64,000 nt of DNA from NCBI RefSeq assembly GCF_018812025.1, contig NC_063052.1, forward strand, positions 15,064,001 to 15,128,000, written 5' to 3'. Origin of the DNA: Megalobrama amblycephala (Eukaryota; Chordata; Actinopteri; Cypriniformes; Xenocyprididae). A program made the translations under genes and the position numbers. Of this stretch, positions 11,090 through 22,515 are shown one piece after another (position 1 is the stretch's first letter; the number at the start of each line of letters is the position of its first letter). Under the pieces are notes generated by a model that saw only the letters and a list, made by a program, of their open reading frames with translations, was not told the origin of the DNA and did no database searches.

Positions 11090-12940
11090 AGAGCGGTTTT
11101 TAAAAGTGTAAAAAAACATAATGGAGATTTTGAAGTTTTATTAAGTGTTTTTATAATCAATTAACTACGGAAGAGGATTAGGGCCAAGCAATAATAAAAA
11201 AATAAAACCATCTCGAGATTAAAGTTGTTAAATTTCGAGAAAAAACTCGTTAAATTTCGAGAAAAAAGTCGAAATAAAATGTTGAGAATAAACTCGTTAA
11301 ATTACGAGAAAAAACTCGTTAAATTTTGAGAAAAAAGTCGAGCTAAAATGTTGAGAATAAACTTGTTAAATTATGAGAAAAAAACTTGTTAAATTACGAG
11401 AAAAAAGTCGTTAAATTATGAGAACAAATTTGTAATTTAACAAATTTGTTCTCGTAATTTAATGACTTTTTTCTCGTAATTTAATGACTTTATTCTCAAC
11501 ATTTTATCTCAACTTTTTTCTTGAAATTTAACGAGTTTTTTCTCGTAATTTAATGAGTTTATTCTCAACATTTTATCTCGACTTTTTTCTCGAAATTTAA
11601 GGACATTTTTCTCATAATTTAACGATTTTTTTCTCGTAATTTAACGACTTTTTTCTCAACATTTTATCTCGACTTTTTTCTCGAAATTTAACGACTTTTT
11701 TCTTGTAATTTAATGACTTTATTCTCAACATTTTATCTCGACTTTTTTCTCTGAATTTAATGACATTTTTCTCATAATTTAACGAATTTGTTCTCGTAAT
11801 TTAACGACTTTTTTCTCGTAATTTAATGACTTTATTCTCAACATTTTATCTCGACTTTTTTCTTGAAATTTAACGACTTTTTTCTTGTAATTTAATGACT
11901 TTATTCTCAACATTTTATCTCGACTTTTTTCTCTGAATTTAATGACATTTTTCTCATAATTTAACGAATTTGTTCTCGTAATTTAACGACTTTTTTCTCG
12001 TAATTAAATGACTTTATTCTCAACATTTTATCTTGACTTTTTTCTTGAAATTTAACGAGTTTTTTCTTGAAATTTAACGAGTTTTTTCTCTAAATTTAAC
12101 TAGTTTTTTCTCGAAATTTAACAACTTTAACCTCGAGATGGTTTCATTTTTTTATTAATGCTTGGCCCTAATCCTCTTCTGTAATTAACACTGCTTTTGT
12201 CATTTTTTACAAGATGGACAAAATTTGTCACTAAAAAAGTCATTCGGTTTAACCAAAATTTCGGTTTTACCAAATGACACATTTGGTTACACCGAATGAC
12301 AATATTTTCAGACAATGCTAACAGGCTGATATCTAGCAAAAGGACAATCAAACATTTTATATTTAGTACAAGTTTTTAAAATATTACAACATTTTCCATG
12401 TTTTATAGCGGTTGTACCGAATGACCTGATGTTTCGGATCAAGTGAAAACATGAATTTTTCAAATAGTTAAGAGAGAGTTAGTTACTTTGCTTCACAACC
12501 ATGTGGTCCTTTGCAGGTGTCTGAATGATGTCACTTGATACTGACCACATGACTTGATCCAAAATAGTCCCTTTATATTGGTTACTCCAAATGACATCAG
12601 TGAAACTCATTTTTCCGGACATTCTTTCTCATAACAAAGCAACGACTTCTACACATAATTTTAATACCATGTTGATATATGATGTTATAAAATCATGCCA
12701 GAATAAAAAAAATATACCTTTATTACATTTAAAGATATTTTAATGCAATGAAATGGCCTTTGGACGGTTAAACCGAATGACCTTTTGTCACTTAAAAATC
12801 TTTAAAATACCTTTATATGTAGCAAAATATAATTTAAATCTTTTAAATTCAATAAAACAGATCTAGTTGTACTACCTTACATACTTTGAATGTCATATCT
12901 TTGTTTTTTATTATTATTAAGGTCTTTGGACAAAAAAATT
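11090..12940. mobile_element. Dispersed DNA element A, split by a foldback insertion
   Basis: Matches the reverse complement of 51069-51890 at high identity over long stretches, in two parts: about 11090-11164 and 12185-12940. Between the parts is the foldback element 11161-12188. Shared phrases include 'gataccaatgctaacaggct'-type blocks around 12315, 'tttgcaggtgtctgaatgat' at about 12515, and 'gtactaccttacatac' at about 12872. It carries several copies of GGTTnnACCGAATGAC in both orientations. There is no coding capacity. The ends are more decayed than in the intact copy. Confidence 0.8.
11161..12188. mobile_element. Foldback MITE with TTAA target duplication
   Basis: The left end is TTAA then 'ctacggaagaggattagggc'. 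The right end is its inverted form 'gccctaatcctcttctgtaa' then TTAA. The inverted termini extend over about 75 bp, through 'ccatctcgag' and 'gttgttaaatttcgag'. The interior is made of short repeats, 'cgttaaattacgagaaaaaa' in the first third and the complementary 'ttttttctcgtaatttaacg' in the rest, so the whole unit can fold back. TTAA duplication is typical of piggyBac-like and Kolobok-like elements. No transposase. Confidence 0.85.
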
Positions 12941-15624
12941 AATTCAGCTCATGACTCTTACAGTGCATTATGGGTATTCTCTTGCTGTTGAGTATACATC
13001 GGTAGTACACTCGTCATTGCGTGCATTATGGGATTGAACTCGTGCACTCGATAACATCCACTATGGTTTCAGACACCACTAAAAATGGATGTGTCCTATT
13101 AAAGGGTATAATTTTGAACACAGCCCGGGTATGCTTGAGCATTCTGTCCTTTTTAGAGTCACATCTTGTGACGTCATGTCCTGTTTTTGGTTCGTTTAGA
13201 TGTTTTTGTTGCGTTCAAATTTCAGTCGAACCACACCAGAGTTTGTTTGGAGGTGGACGGAGACTCCCTGAAAAGATCGGATGGCAGCCTTCATACTTAT
13301 TCAGATGAACCGTACTAACAGAGCAATCGCACCAGAGTTCGTTTTAATCCAACCAAACCTGCCAAGTGTGAACACACCCTCAACTGCTTTTGTTCTGAAA
13401 TTGTTCAGACCTAAAGAGCACAAAGCTAATTAAATCAGTCCTCGAGCTTCGGCTTGTGTCTTCTTCTCTCTCTCTCTCTCTGCTTGGCCAGTCACTCGCC
13501 TGTGGTTTTCTGCATTCACTCCCTTGACAAACCTGCCAGGGGCTTTTCTCTCTCCCTCCCTTGCTTTTCATATGATCAGATTTTTCCTTCTTGCCTGTCT
13601 GCTGGCATGTGACAGCCGAAAGACTGTAAGGTCTGTTCTGTAAAACCGCAGAGCCCCGAAATATGAGTGATTCAGAATTTGGTACTTGATTTTTCTGTTG
13701 CCTACTGAAAATATAAATCATTTAATCCGTTGCACTGCTGTTTGTGTGTTGATAATAATCAGAAATGTTTCCTGAGCAGCAAATCAGCATATCAGAATGA
13801 TTTCTGAAGGATCATGTGACACTTAAGACTGGAGTAATGATGCTGAAAATTCAGCTTTGATCAGAGGAATAAATGCAACATTGAGACTTCTTTTAAAAAC
13901 ATGAAACTTTTGAATGCTAGAATATATTCAGTTGTAATGGGTCGTTAATGCATAGCATGTTTTATGAAGATTTTAGGCCAAAATGTATATCGATATATAA
14001 GATGATGTGTATATTTTAGGTCATATTTTTTAACATTTTACTCACCATTTTACCTTAGTTCTTTTTAAATGGTAATGTGGCAAATGTTTTTATAAAAGTA
14101 GCCTTATAATATGAGATGCATGCATAATAAAAAATGTATTTATAGTCAGTGACACAAATAACATTAAAATTACTGAAGAAATTTTTCCCTTCTGTCATTT
14201 CGCATTGAAAATATTTCTTGGATGTTGAATTTTTGGATGAAAGAATATTTACTAAAATGTAAAATTAGTGTAAAACCGCAATCGCTGATCTACTGACATT
14301 AAAGAAAACAGATGCATAATGTGTATGACCATATCAAGCGCAAAATTATTGCGGCGTTAAATAATGGAGCAAATGCCAGTAAATTGACTTCTGCAACCCT
14401 TAGTAAATCACGTTGCATGATTCATTTAAATACTCTCTTCCTATAAATTTTGCATCTAAAAGGAAAAATCCTACAAATGCACATGCAATTAGGTCAGCCG
14501 CAAAAGTAACTGTTTTTCACTGCATTCACACGCCAAAAGAAGGTTTGCGCTGACGCAAGCTGTTAGTAAATCTGGCCCATAGTGTAAAAATAAAAAATAA
14601 TAATATTTAAATGCATTTTTTTTTAATGATGAGAGCTTTAAAAAGTGCTGGTTTTGAAAAAAGCCACCTGCTTGTGCAGAAATGAGTGTTTTTATTCTCT
14701 TGCACGCACTGATTGTTCATCCAGAACACCAGCAGGTGTCACTGTGATGTTAAAGCGTGGAGATGCAAGTCTGTTTGGCAAGGTCACAGAATGATGGAAC
14801 CTGACAAAAAAGAATGAGACACATTATGGATCTAAGAAAGCATGTGAGGGTAGAACCATTTGAACCGTTGTCCTGCGGTAAACATCGAGTCGTACCAAAG
14901 GTGGTTGAGATTCATTCGAGGGCAGTTCTGCTTTTCCTGTAACCCGTCCAATGCTGACGAGGGGCTCAGACTATTTGTGAAGTTGAATTATTCAAACCTC
15001 TTCATTTGAAAGCCAAAAGGGCAGTGCTTATTGAGTGATTCTTTCAGGCAAAATAGCAGAGGCTGTTATGCTATGAGACTTAAAACCTAAGATCTGGTAG
15101 TGTTGATTTCGCTTGCAATGAAAGCCTTTTGAATTATGCAACAATCCATTACTGTGGCTTCACTAGGTTGTTAAACCTTACAATCTCATCTCTTAAGCTC
15201 TCGTGTTGTTTAGACAGTGGGTCACCGCAGTAAATGTTTACACAAAATTATATTCAAACCACCGTGGGTATTATTTTTCATGTCGCTTTGGATAACGGCT
15301 CAGATTAACCCTAGTTTGCTAGGCTGCCTAGAGATAAACCAACTATCAAAATGCATGTTTCAGTTCACAAATACCATCATATCTTTCTATTTTAATCTAA
15401 GATGGTTCTTCAGGAAGGCAAGTACTGTGTGAGACTTTTATACTGACGAGATTCGAAAGGAGCCTCATTCATCTTCAGCTGAGCATGAAACATAAATAGA
15501 ATCATTGTTAAACCTCTCCAGACTTTTTTGTTTGTTTGTTTACAGAGCGAGGTCAGGCTTTTTGCTGGTTGATGCCTGTAACTAAACAATGTGGACCCAA
15601 AAAGCATCATTCACCATTGACTGC
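12941..15624. other. med30 intron 2, mixed unique sequence
   Basis: No gene seen. A fragment of the 'catcagaatgatttctgaag' dispersed repeat lies at about 13785-13930. A (TC)n-rich, otherwise non-repetitive block lies at 13430-13730. The remainder is unremarkable AT-rich intron. Confidence 0.55.
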
Positions 15625-16415
15625 TATTTAAAGTGGACCTATAATGCCCTTTTCACAAGATGTAATAAAGTCTCTGGTGTCCCCAGAATGTGTCTGTGAA
15701 GTTTCAGCTCAAAATCCCCCACAGATCATTTATTATAGCTTGTCAAATTTGCCCCTATTTGGGTGTGAGCAAAAACACGCCGTTTTTGTGTGTGTCCCTT
15801 TAAATGCAAATGAGCTGCTGCTCCCGCCCCCTTTCTAGAAGAGGGCGGAGCTTTAACAGCTCGACAACAACAAAGCTGGAGAATCTCACGCAGCCAAAAT
15901 GATGACGGTGTTCAGCCTTACATTGTTCAAACCGGAGTCGACACTGATGGAGAGACTCAGGAAGAAGTTACAACTTTTAGACATTTCTGAATGGTTAGTG
16001 GATAAATTGATGTAGTTGCTGTGGAGTTGATTCAACTTATCCACTAGCATGTGCCGTCATGTTCATCTTTTGTGCAAATCCAGTGTTGAATTGAGCCTCG
16101 TTTGTGGCGTAAAATGAACAAAACTCTACTACAACAACTCTTCCTCTTCTCTAAAGCAGCCCAACATGGCCCCGCCCCCTTTGTTGTGTGTTCCCGGGGG
16201 TGGGGTTTATGTAAATTTTAGGGTTTGTGATGTCACTAACCCTGGAAGAAGCTTGTTGTAGTCCCTACCAGCCGTTTGTTGTAGTCCTTAAAAAGAAAAT
16301 ATCTCCCTTTGCATTGAACTTTGAGTGTCGTAACTTCACAGATGTTGTTTATGATCAAACAGCTACATTACACACTAACTAAAGTTAAAAAAGTGAAATC
16401 ATAATCAACCACCCC
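15625..16415. mobile_element. Dispersed repeat, GTGGACCTATAATGCCC type
   Basis: Begins 'aagtggacctataatgcc' and ends about 'aaccacccctttaa'. The internal block 'ctttaaatgcaaatgagctg', followed by 'gagaatctcacgcagccaaa' and 'aaccggagtcgacactgatg', recurs at 21.7-22.0 kb and 40.49-40.66 kb. It contains an octamer ATGCAAAT. The short frames have no recognisable protein. Non-autonomous; class not determined. Confidence 0.7.
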
Positions 16416-16571
16416 TTTAAAAATATCTGTGTATTTTATTACAACATTTAGTAGATGTTTTACCAGTGCCTGATTCTTTTCTGTAGAATTGTTGAAGCAT
16501 GAAATGGGCTTGATATTTTATATCGTCTGCTGCTGATATGTGGTCATTTTATTCTGTCTCTCTTGTTTTAG

Positions 16572-16679
16572 CAACTTATCCCTTATGTAGAGGATGACAG
16601 TTCTAAACTGGACGACCGAATGGCCAATCAAACGCGTGCATCCAGCGAAGAGAGGAGAGAAGTACTGGAAGTTAACAAG
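16572..16679 (+). CDS. med30: med30 exon 3
   Basis: Acceptor tcttgttttag, donor AAG|gttaga. It encodes 36 residues in phase 0, QLIPYVEDDSSKLDDRMANQ... to ...SSEERREVLEVNK. The acidic, polar linker (EDDSSKLDD) and the SEERRE start of the C-terminal helix match MED30. It is preceded by the 8.9-kb intron 2 and followed by the 26.7-kb intron 3. Confidence 0.95.
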
Positions 16680-16849
16680 GTTAGAAAAGCTTCTTTTTTT
16701 TTTGACAGATGATTTTATTCAACGCAACTTGCATTGTATTTATGGTATACATTTATGATTTCATGTATTCTATTGACACCATGCTCTGGTGTTTGAACTC
16801 TCCTACATCAGAAGTTAAAATAAAATTTTAAAATATTTTCACATAGAAA

Positions 16850-17881
16850 GCTATGGAAGCTTGTTTCCGCCATGAAATAAAAAATAAAAAAAGTAATTGT
16901 GACTTTTTATCTCACAATTCTGATTTTTTTTTCTCATAATTGCAAGTTATAAAGTCAGAATTGGAAGTTATAAAGTCAGAATTGCGAGATATAAAGTCAG
17001 AATTGCGAGTTATAAAGTCAGAATTTTTTTAAAGTCAGAATTGTGAGTTATAAAGTCAGAGTTATAAAGTCAGAATTGTGAGATATAAAGTCAGAATTGC
17101 GAGTTATAAAGTCAGAGTTATAAAGTCAGAGTTATAAAGTCAGAGTTATAAAGTCAGAGTTATAAAGTCAGAATTGTGAGTTATAAAATCAAAATTGTGA
17201 GATATAAAGTCAGAATTGCAAGTTATAAAGTCAGTTATAAAGTCAGAATTGCGAGTTATAAAGTCAGAGTTATAAAGTCAGAATTGTGAGATATAAAGTC
17301 AGCATTGCGAGTTATAAAGTCAGATTTATAAAGTCAGAATTGTGAGATGTAAAGTCAGAATTGCAAGTTATAAAGTCAGAGTTGTAAAGTCAGAATTGTG
17401 AGTTATAAAGTCAGAATTGCGAGTTATAAAGTCAGAGTTATAAAGTCAGAATTGTGAGTTATAAAGTCAAAATTGTGAGATATAAAGGCAGAATTGCGAG
17501 TTATAAAGTCAGAGTTATAAAGTCAAAATTGTGAGATATAAAGTCAGAATTGCGAGTTATAAAGTCAGAGTTATAAAGTCAAAATTGTGAGATATAAAGT
17601 CAGAATTGCGAGTTATAAAGTCAGAGTTATAAAGTCAAAATTGTGAGATATAAAGTCAGAATTGCGAGTTATAAAGTCAGAGTTATAAAGTCAGAATTGT
17701 GAGTTATAAAGTCAGAATTGTGAGATATAAAGTCAGAATTGCAAGTTATAAAGTCAGAGTTGTAAAGTCAGAATTTGTTTAAAGTCAGAATTGCGAGATA
17801 TAAAGTCACAATTCTGAGAAAAAAAGTCAGAATTACCTTTTTTATTTTTTTATTTAGTGGCGGAAACAAGCTTCCATAGAA
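16850..17881. mobile_element. Foldback element with internal TATAAAGTCAGAATTG array
   Basis: Inverted ends: 'ctatggaagcttgtttccgc' (16850) and 'gcggaaacaagcttccatag' (about 17860-17879). They extend inward through an A-rich 'aataaaaaaa' stretch and 'gtaatt.tgactttt'. The interior is about 900 bp of imperfect tandem units of 'gttataaagtcagaattgcg' and the shorter 'gttataaagtcaga'. No coding capacity. Architecture resembles the 11.2-12.2 kb foldback, but the sequences are unrelated. Confidence 0.82.
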
Positions 17882-18009
17882 AAAGTTATTTTAAATTGTA
17901 ATAATATTTCACAAAAATTCAGCCTTGGTGAGCAGAAGAGATTTCTTTCAAGAACCGAAAAAAATCTCACAGACCTCAAACTTTTGAAAGGTAGTAGGTA
18001 TATACTGTA

Positions 18010-18052
<43 letters not shown>

Positions 18053-18754
18053 AAAACAGGCCACTTCACTGCCTGAAGAGATCTTATTCAGAATCTATGT
18101 TTACAGTGTCCTTTAACATGGTAGGCGATGAGATATCTGCAAAATAATGAAGCCATTGTATTTGAAAACCAACCTGATGACTCTCTGCCAAGGATTTCAT
18201 GACATTCTTGCAGTAAAAGCAAAATGATCTCGCTCTAACAGGGCAATGTTTTTTTCTGCACTCCTTTCTGCCATTGAGTCGGCCTTATTAAAAACTGCAG
18301 CATGCTCATGAAAGGCAGTCGGCACGGAAATGCTCATGCGACAAGGGCCCTGGAGCTTTTCGCCGGCCAAATAGCCAGCTGCAAATAACACGCTGGATGA
18401 GGCGACCATGTTGGGGGAATAAAGGATGTCAAACTCAGGGGAGGTCAAGGTTGCGTCAGAATGTGGAGCGCAGATGTGTTACAGCTCTCCGGCATCTGCC
18501 TCTGCAGCATTTACATGTTCACGGTTGTCTGATGGTCACAGGACATACAAGTGAACAAATAAAATATTCATCTTTTTTTAGGAAGGTTTTTAGGTTAAAA
18601 TATGTTCTTTTAACCCAGTTTATTGTTCATTATTAGTATGCCATTCATTGGTTTATCTCCCCAGAAGTGTAGACATTGAGCCTCCCATGCACCATCAAAA
18701 CACTGAGAGCACTCCGCTCAGATCTGTCAACCTCTTTCCAGTTCAACCAATAGT
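17882..18754. other. med30 intron 3, TA tract and unique block
   Basis: 17890-18000 is a fragment of the CATTCAAAAGTTT-type dispersed repeat, followed by a (TA)n tract around 18020-18046. 18180-18540 is non-repetitive with balanced composition. An open frame on the minus strand (18197-18448) there has no recognised domain, so I treat the block as possible noncoding regulatory DNA. Confidence 0.45.
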
Positions 18755-20425
18755 GTGAGTTTGTAGCAGGCTACTGTAGCAGGTGGAGAGTTTGGGGCAT
18801 GGCTACTATAGCAGATGGAGTTTGGGGTGTGGCTACTGTAGCAGGTGGAGAGTTTGGGGCGTGGCTACTGTAGCAGGTGGAGAGTTTGGGGCATGGCTAC
18901 TATAGCAGATGGAGTTTGGGGTGTGGCTACTGTAGCAGGTGGAGAGTTTGGGGCATGGCTACTGTAGCAGGTGGAGAGTTTGGGGCATGGCTACTATAGC
19001 AGATGGAGTTTGGGGTGTGGCTACTGTAGCAGGTGGAGAGTTTGGGGCGTGGCTACTGTAGCAGGTGGAGAGTTTGGGGCATGGCTACTATAGCAGATGG
19101 AGTTTGGGGTGTGGCTACTGTAGCAGGTGGAGAGTTTGGGGCGTGGCTACTGTAGCAGGTGGAGAGTTTGGGGCATGGCTACTATAGCAGATGGAGTTTG
19201 GGGCGTGGCTACTGTAGCAGGTGGAGAGTTTGGGGCGTGGCTACTGTAGCAGGTGGAGAGTTTGGGGCGTGGCTACTGTAGCAGGTGGAGAGTTTGGGGC
19301 ATGGCTACTGTAGCAGGTGGAGAGTTTGGGGCGTGGCTACTGTAGCAGGTGGAGAGTTTGGGGCGTGGCTACTGTAGCAGGTGGCGAGTTTGGGGCGTGG
19401 CTACTGTAGCAGATGGAGTTTGGGGTGTGGCTACTGGCAGGTGGAGAGTTTGGGGCGTGGCTACTGTAGCAGGTGGAGAGTTTGGGGCTGCTACTATAGC
19501 AGATGGAGTTTGGGGTGTGGCTACTGTAGCAGGTGGAGAGTTTGGGGCGTGGCTACTGTAGCAGGTGGAGAGTTTGGGGCATGGCTACTATAGCAGATGG
19601 AGTTTGGGGTGTGGCTACTGTAGCAGGTGGAGAGTTTGGGGCGTGGCTACTGTAGCAGGTGGAGAGTTTGGGGCATGGCTACTATAGCAGATGGAGTTTG
19701 GGGTGTGGCTACTGTAGCAGGTGGAGAGTTTGGGGCGTGGCTACTGTAGCAGGTGGAGAGTTTGGGGCATGGCTACTATAGCAGATGGAGTTTGGGGTGT
19801 GGCTACTGTAGCAGGTGGAGAGTTTGGGGCGTGGCTACTGTAGCAGGTGGAGAGTTTGGGGCGTGGCTACTGTAGCAGGTGGAGAGTTTGGGGCATGGCT
19901 ACTATAGCAGATGGAGTTTGGGGCGTGGCTACTGTAGCAGGTGGAGAGTTTGGGGCGTGGCTACTGTAGCAGGTGGAGAGTTTGGGGCATGGCTACTATA
20001 GCAGATGGAGTTTGGGGTGTGGCTACTGTAGCAGGTGGAGAGTTTGGGGCATGGCTACTGTAGCAGGTGGAGAGTTTGGGGCATGGCTACTATAGCAGAT
20101 GGAGTTTGGGGCGTGGCTACTGTAGCAGGTGGAGAGTTTGGGGCGTGGCTACTGTAGCAGGTGGAGAGTTTGGGGCGTGGCTACTGTAGCAGGTGGAGTT
20201 TGGGGTGTGGCTACTGTAGCAGGTGGAGAGTTTGGGGCGTGGCTACTGTAGCAGGTGGCGAGTTTGGGGCGTGGCTACTGTAGCAGGTGGAGAGTTTGGG
20301 GCGTGGCTACTATAGCAGATGGAGTTTGGGCGTGGCTACTGTAGCAGGCAGAGAGTTTGGGGCGTGGCTACTGTAGCAGGTGGGGAATTTGGGGAGTGGC
20401 TACTGTAGCAGGCGGAGCCAGAGGG
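18755..20425. repeat. GC-rich 30/32-bp minisatellite with 94-bp higher-order unit
   Basis: Direct repeats of 'gtggagagtttggggcgtgg' + 'ctactgtagcag' (32 bp) and a shorter 'gatggagtttggggtgtgg' form (30 bp). In the first part they run in strict 32+32+30 order: the marker 'atggctactatag' falls at 18799, 18893, 18987, 19081 and 19175, exactly 94 bp apart. Later the order becomes irregular. One strand is G-rich, with a GGGG run in every unit. Open frames across it are by-products of the repeat. Confidence 0.93.
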
Positions 20426-21690
20426 CATTTAGCTGCTGTGGGACCATAACTGATATGTTACATGGGAAAAGATATTCAGTCTATAAATGCGCCCGGTGCA
20501 GATACGTTGGATGGGTTTATTATAAACGGGACGCAGAACGTGTTTGCTCTAGACAGAGTGACAGTCTACTCAATTGCTTACTCATGACACAAAGCAACAC
20601 AGCTAAAAGTATTCCTAATATATTGGACCTTTTATTGAAACTTTTACCTGGTGAGACATGCCTTCACAAGAACCCGTAAGAGCTGTGATTGTGATGTTTG
20701 AGTTTGAGGAGGCGAAAGGGGTGTTTGCAAAGTTGTTTGAAAATATGCCTTATTTTTGTAGTTCTGCAAGGTAACACTAGTGTTGCAGAAATTACATACT
20801 TCACCTTTAAAGTTATTTGTATTAATTATATATTATAGTTTGGGAAAGCCTAGACCAATGGATGAATTGATGGATTATTTTTATGCATGTGCACAGCATT
20901 TTAGAAACATGAGGTTTGAAGGATGATGGAAGGACAGATAGATGGATGAATGCAGAGAAAAAATGGTATAGTAATGAATGGACTGATGGATGAACAGGCA
21001 GATAGACATCAGCTTGAACGAACAAATGGACGCACGCATGAAAGTAATGAGACCATGGATGATTGAAAATTAGCACTCAGGTCAGTTTGTTGAAACATAA
21101 TGGAGACCGGCTGTCTGACTCATCCCATTGTAGGCTAGGTTGTGCATTTTAATAGAGTCATGCCATTGTCCTGTTGATTGAATGCCATCATTTGCTGTGC
21201 CAATGGAGCTCAGGCTTGATTTAGTGAATTCTTCATCACTGTTGGAGATCCAACAAGTTGGTGAAGTGGTGGAGAGATGTATAGTGCGAGTATGGTAATG
21301 TCCCGCTGCTTTATGGGACGTTCCGTCACTGAATGATCACCCTGCTCTCGTTATCTGTCGATTGGGGTAATTGCTGTTTGTCAGGGCCCAGGCTGAATAA
21401 TGGTCTTGCAATCTAGAGTGGCCTTCATCGCCGCGACCAATCTGTCTTCACACATCTTGTATGTTCTGGAGAGTTTTATTATACCTTTCATTAGCAGCAT
21501 AAACAGTATTGGCTTTGTTTTCCTTCGTTTTTTTCTGAACGCCAAATCTTCCATGTGTAAAGGGCTGTTCACACCAAGAATGATAAGGATATTATCATCC
21601 ACATGATAACATTCTGTTTATTATCAGCATGTGCTGCAGTTACGTCATCTGCCACTTTAAATGCTCAAGGTCTTTAAAGTCTTATTGGCT
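20426..21690. other. med30 intron 3, mixed sequence with unique block
   Basis: 20840-21060 is a degraded GGATGAA-type simple repeat. 21080-21600 is non-repetitive with a balanced composition and could be a conserved noncoding element. No coding gene is supported. Confidence 0.45.
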
Positions 21691-21699
21691 GTCAGACGA

Positions 21700-22481
21700 G
21701 CTTCGGTTGCTCAGCAACAACAAAACTGGAGAATCTCACGCAGCCAAAATGACGATTGTCAATAACATTTTAGCCTTACATTCAAACCGGAGTCGACACT
21801 GATGGAGAGAAGAAGTTACAACTTTTAGAATGAAACTGGACGTTTCTGAATGGTTAGTGGATAAATTTATGTAGTTGCTGTGGAGTTGATTCAACTCATC
21901 CACTAGCATGTGCCGTCATGTTCATCTTTTGTGCAAAACCCGTTTGGACGCCAACTATACATAGCGTACCTATTTGCCAAACAGAGCCATACACACCAGG
22001 CTAACGTTTATGATTGCTATCAAATGCTGTGAATGGTCTAATATTTTTTCTAAAACATCGCTAGGACAGAAACACTCCTTTTTAGCAATCAAGCTTGCCA
22101 GGGTCAACTTCAGGCTATCCAAGCTAACGAGACTCTAAATAGTGTTCAGTGCTTGTTTATGCAGCCAACGATGCATGCTTTGCTCCAACTTTTGCCATGA
22201 TGTTAGAACTGGTACGCCGTCTTCTCTTTTGCAAAACAAAATGGCAGTGCCGTGGGTGGAAATGTGCAGATTAAGGGGTGGTGATATTATAATAAGATCC
22301 CCTTACTACGTCACAAAATCTGAGCAGCTCATTTTTTCACATGCTTGCTGAGAAAGTCTTGCCAAAACAAAGTTACTGGGTTGTCCTTTTTCACGTTTTC
22401 TGGGTTTGTAGATGCACTGGGAACCCGATTATAGCACTTAAACACGGAAAAATATAAATTTTCATGATATGTCCCCTTTAT
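21700..22481. mobile_element. Dispersed repeat, GTGGACC type, second copy
   Basis: Shares 'gagaatctcacgcagccaaa', 'ccggagtcgacactgatgga' and 'gttgattcaactcatccact' with the copy at 15.6-16.4 kb. It continues to an end 'tgatatgtccccttta' (about 22465-22480). The internal part is longer than in the other copies. The frame at 22142-22351 is short and unrecognised. Confidence 0.65.
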
Positions 22482-22515
22482 GTCCCTGCTCTACTAGAAC
22501 AGGTTTTCATGCATG

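Noticed and set aside
13380..13721. 113-codon minus-strand frame rich in Ser, Arg and Glu
   Set aside because: Part comes from a (TC)n tract read on the other strand; no similarity recognised.
18197..18448. 83-codon minus-strand frame with complex composition
   Set aside because: No recognisable domain, no splice context with a gene, and an equally open + strand frame nearby. It is kept only as part of a unique intronic block.
19349..19593. Gly/Trp/Ala-rich repeat frames
   Set aside because: Products of the 30/32-bp minisatellite.
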